Below, piece after piece: positions 5,463 through 6,080 of a stretch of DNA of 6,080 nt. The DNA lies in the NCBI GenBank assembly GCA_014729055.1, contig WJKO01000046.1:1-6080 (forward strand), written 5' to 3'. The position numbers and the translations under genes were made by a program. Each line of letters starts with the position of its first letter. Positions within the stretch are counted from its first letter, which is position 1. The notes beneath the pieces are model-generated. The model had not been told where the DNA came from. It worked only from the letters and a program-made list of their open reading frames with translations, and did no database searches. Source of the DNA: Promethearchaeota archaeon (GTDB taxonomy: Archaea > Asgardarchaeota > Lokiarchaeia > Sigyniarchaeales > Promethearchaeaceae).

Positions 5463-5471
5463 ATTTAAATA
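5463..5471 (-). promoter_or_regulatory. TATA box of the selenoprotein gene
   Basis: TATTTAAAT on the minus strand lies 28-36 bp before the ATG at 5435 and fits the archaeal TATA consensus well. Transcription would start near 5441, leaving almost no leader, so a SECIS element in the 5' UTR is excluded if this promoter is used. It shows that the selenoprotein gene is probably transcribed independently of the deaminase gene, whose stop is 51 bp upstream of the ATG. Confidence 0.5.
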
Positions 5472-5486
5472 CTTGATACTTAGAAA

Positions 5487-5990
5487 TTATTTTTCTTTTT
5501 CTGGAGTTAATTGATCAATGGAATGCAAAGTCCAGTTTTTGACGTCATACTTCAGCAATTTTCCACTTGGTCTCCGAATAAGTGCCTTCAATAAGCCAGC
5601 ATTTGCGATCATAGCCCGACACTGGGGACATATATCGACGTGACCAAATACATATATAATACCTCCCTCACAAGCACTTCCGTCTTTTGCTGCGAGACAG
5701 ATTGCATTTGATTCAGCATGAGACCCAACCGCTCGGCATTTCTCTAGACTTGTCCCTGATTTAATTTTATGTCTATTTCGGTAACAATATCCCATCTCTT
5801 GACAATTTTTCTGATATTTAGGCGCCCCATTATAACCAGTCGAAATAATCTTTTTATCTTTGACAATGACAGCCCCTACTTTATTGCGAAAGCAAGTAGA
5901 ACGCGTGCTCACGACTTCTGCAACATTAAGAAAATATGTATCCCAATCTGGGCGTTTATTTTGTTCTTTGGATTTTAGTAACTTTGCCAT
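5487..5990 (-). CDS. dCMP deaminase / cytidine-deaminase-superfamily zinc hydrolase
   Basis: A 167-residue zinc-dependent deaminase resembling dCMP deaminases and ComEB, which convert dCMP to dUMP for thymidylate synthesis. With numbering from the ATG at 5990, the family core RSTCFRNKVGAVIVKDKKI begins at residue 30, followed by STGYNGAP (50-57). The catalytic zinc site is His91-Ala-Glu93 plus Cys121-x-x-Cys124; Glu93 is the proton shuttle. Cys-rich positions between (Cys63, Cys69, Cys85) could form the second zinc site seen in some dCMP deaminases. The usual Pro before the first Cys of the PCxxC motif is Ile here. I chose ATG 5990-5988 because AGTGA (6002-5998) sits 7 nt upstream. A TTG at 6011, in frame and seven codons earlier, is a weaker choice. 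Substrate assignment (dCMP versus another nucleotide or a modified base) is by family only. Confidence 0.85.
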   Translation of the reverse strand: MAKLLKSKEQNKRPDWDTYFLNVAEVVSTRSTCFRNKVGAVIVKDKKIISTGYNGAPKYQKNCQEMGYCYRNRHKIKSGTSLEKCRAVGSHAESNAICLAAKDGSACEGGIIYVFGHVDICPQCRAMIANAGLLKALIRRPSGKLLKYDVKNWTLHSIDQLTPEKEK

Positions 5991-6052
5991 AGATATTTCA
6001 CTATCTATCAACCTAATAAAAATTCATAATCTTTAGTTGATAATTAAGAGGG

Positions 6053-6070
6053 AAAAATTTAAAATAAATA
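6053..6070 (-). promoter_or_regulatory. AT-rich probable promoter of the deaminase gene
   Basis: The minus strand reads TATTTATTTTAAATTTTT here, 63-80 bp before the deaminase ATG. A TATA box in this block would place transcription start near 6030-6040 and leave a leader carrying the AGTGA ribosome site. The remaining 5991-6052 shows nothing else recognisable. Because the block is simply A/T-rich, the call is tentative. Confidence 0.3.
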
Positions 6071-6080
6071 TTGGAGAAAA

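Noticed and set aside
5991..6011. TTG start at 6011 giving a 174-residue deaminase
   Set aside because: The ATG at 5990 has a well-spaced AGTGA ribosome site, while the TTG has only an AGG directly adjoining it. The extra seven residues are not part of the conserved domain.
1..6080. CRISPR arrays, tRNA or rRNA genes, insertion sequences
   Set aside because: No regularly spaced long direct repeats, cloverleaf sequences, transposase fragments or terminal inverted repeats were found on reading both strands.

Overview
The window is AT-rich and gene-dense, and it reads as archaeal. Several genes have no Shine-Dalgarno sequence and instead carry an AT-rich TATA-like element about 25-35 bp upstream of the start codon, as in leaderless archaeal transcripts. 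Other genes have GTGAT-type ribosome sites, and oligo-T tracts follow stop codons. The gene content (a secreted, membrane-anchored LVIVP-type beta-propeller with a Ca-binding Asp/Gly-rich stalk, a flavodoxin-ferredoxin fusion of the EFR1 type, a PerR-like Fur protein, and a UGA-containing thioredoxin-fold gene) fits an Asgard archaeon of the Lokiarchaeia type best. That placement is inference, not proof.

Layout: positions 1-300 (minus) hold the first 100 codons of katG, a catalase-peroxidase cut by the window edge. Positions 301-463 are a divergent control region with up to three Fur/PerR-like operators spaced 17 bp apart between the katG and perR promoters. Positions 464-883 (plus) encode a PerR-like peroxide/metal sensor. 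Everything after that is on the minus strand. In transcription order, from right to left, these are a dCMP/cytidine-deaminase-family enzyme (5487-5990), a thioredoxin/peroxiredoxin-fold protein with two in-frame TGA codons (4932-5435), a flavodoxin plus 2[4Fe-4S] ferredoxin (4009-4809), an alpha/beta hydrolase (3126-3941) and a 722-residue propeller protein (926-3094).

The main discovery is the gene at 4932-5435. Read straight through in one frame it is a complete 167-residue thioredoxin-fold protein, interrupted only by two TGA codons three codons apart. They fall exactly at the two positions of the catalytic CxxC, giving W-U-E-H-U. This is best explained as a double-selenocysteine (UxxU) selenoprotein. 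Conventional gene calling would report only an 83-residue C-terminal stub or an antisense open frame. Its 3' untranslated region contains a long imperfect hairpin, followed at once by T-tracts. That hairpin is a candidate SECIS element, although it lacks the recognisable eukaryotic-type AUGA/GA core.

Functionally, the katG-perR pair is a peroxide-defence module, probably autoregulated by the PerR-like protein. The selenoprotein and the flavodoxin-ferredoxin downstream of it are also redox proteins, so the window has an oxidative-stress/redox flavour. The hydrolase, deaminase and propeller have no clear link to that theme.
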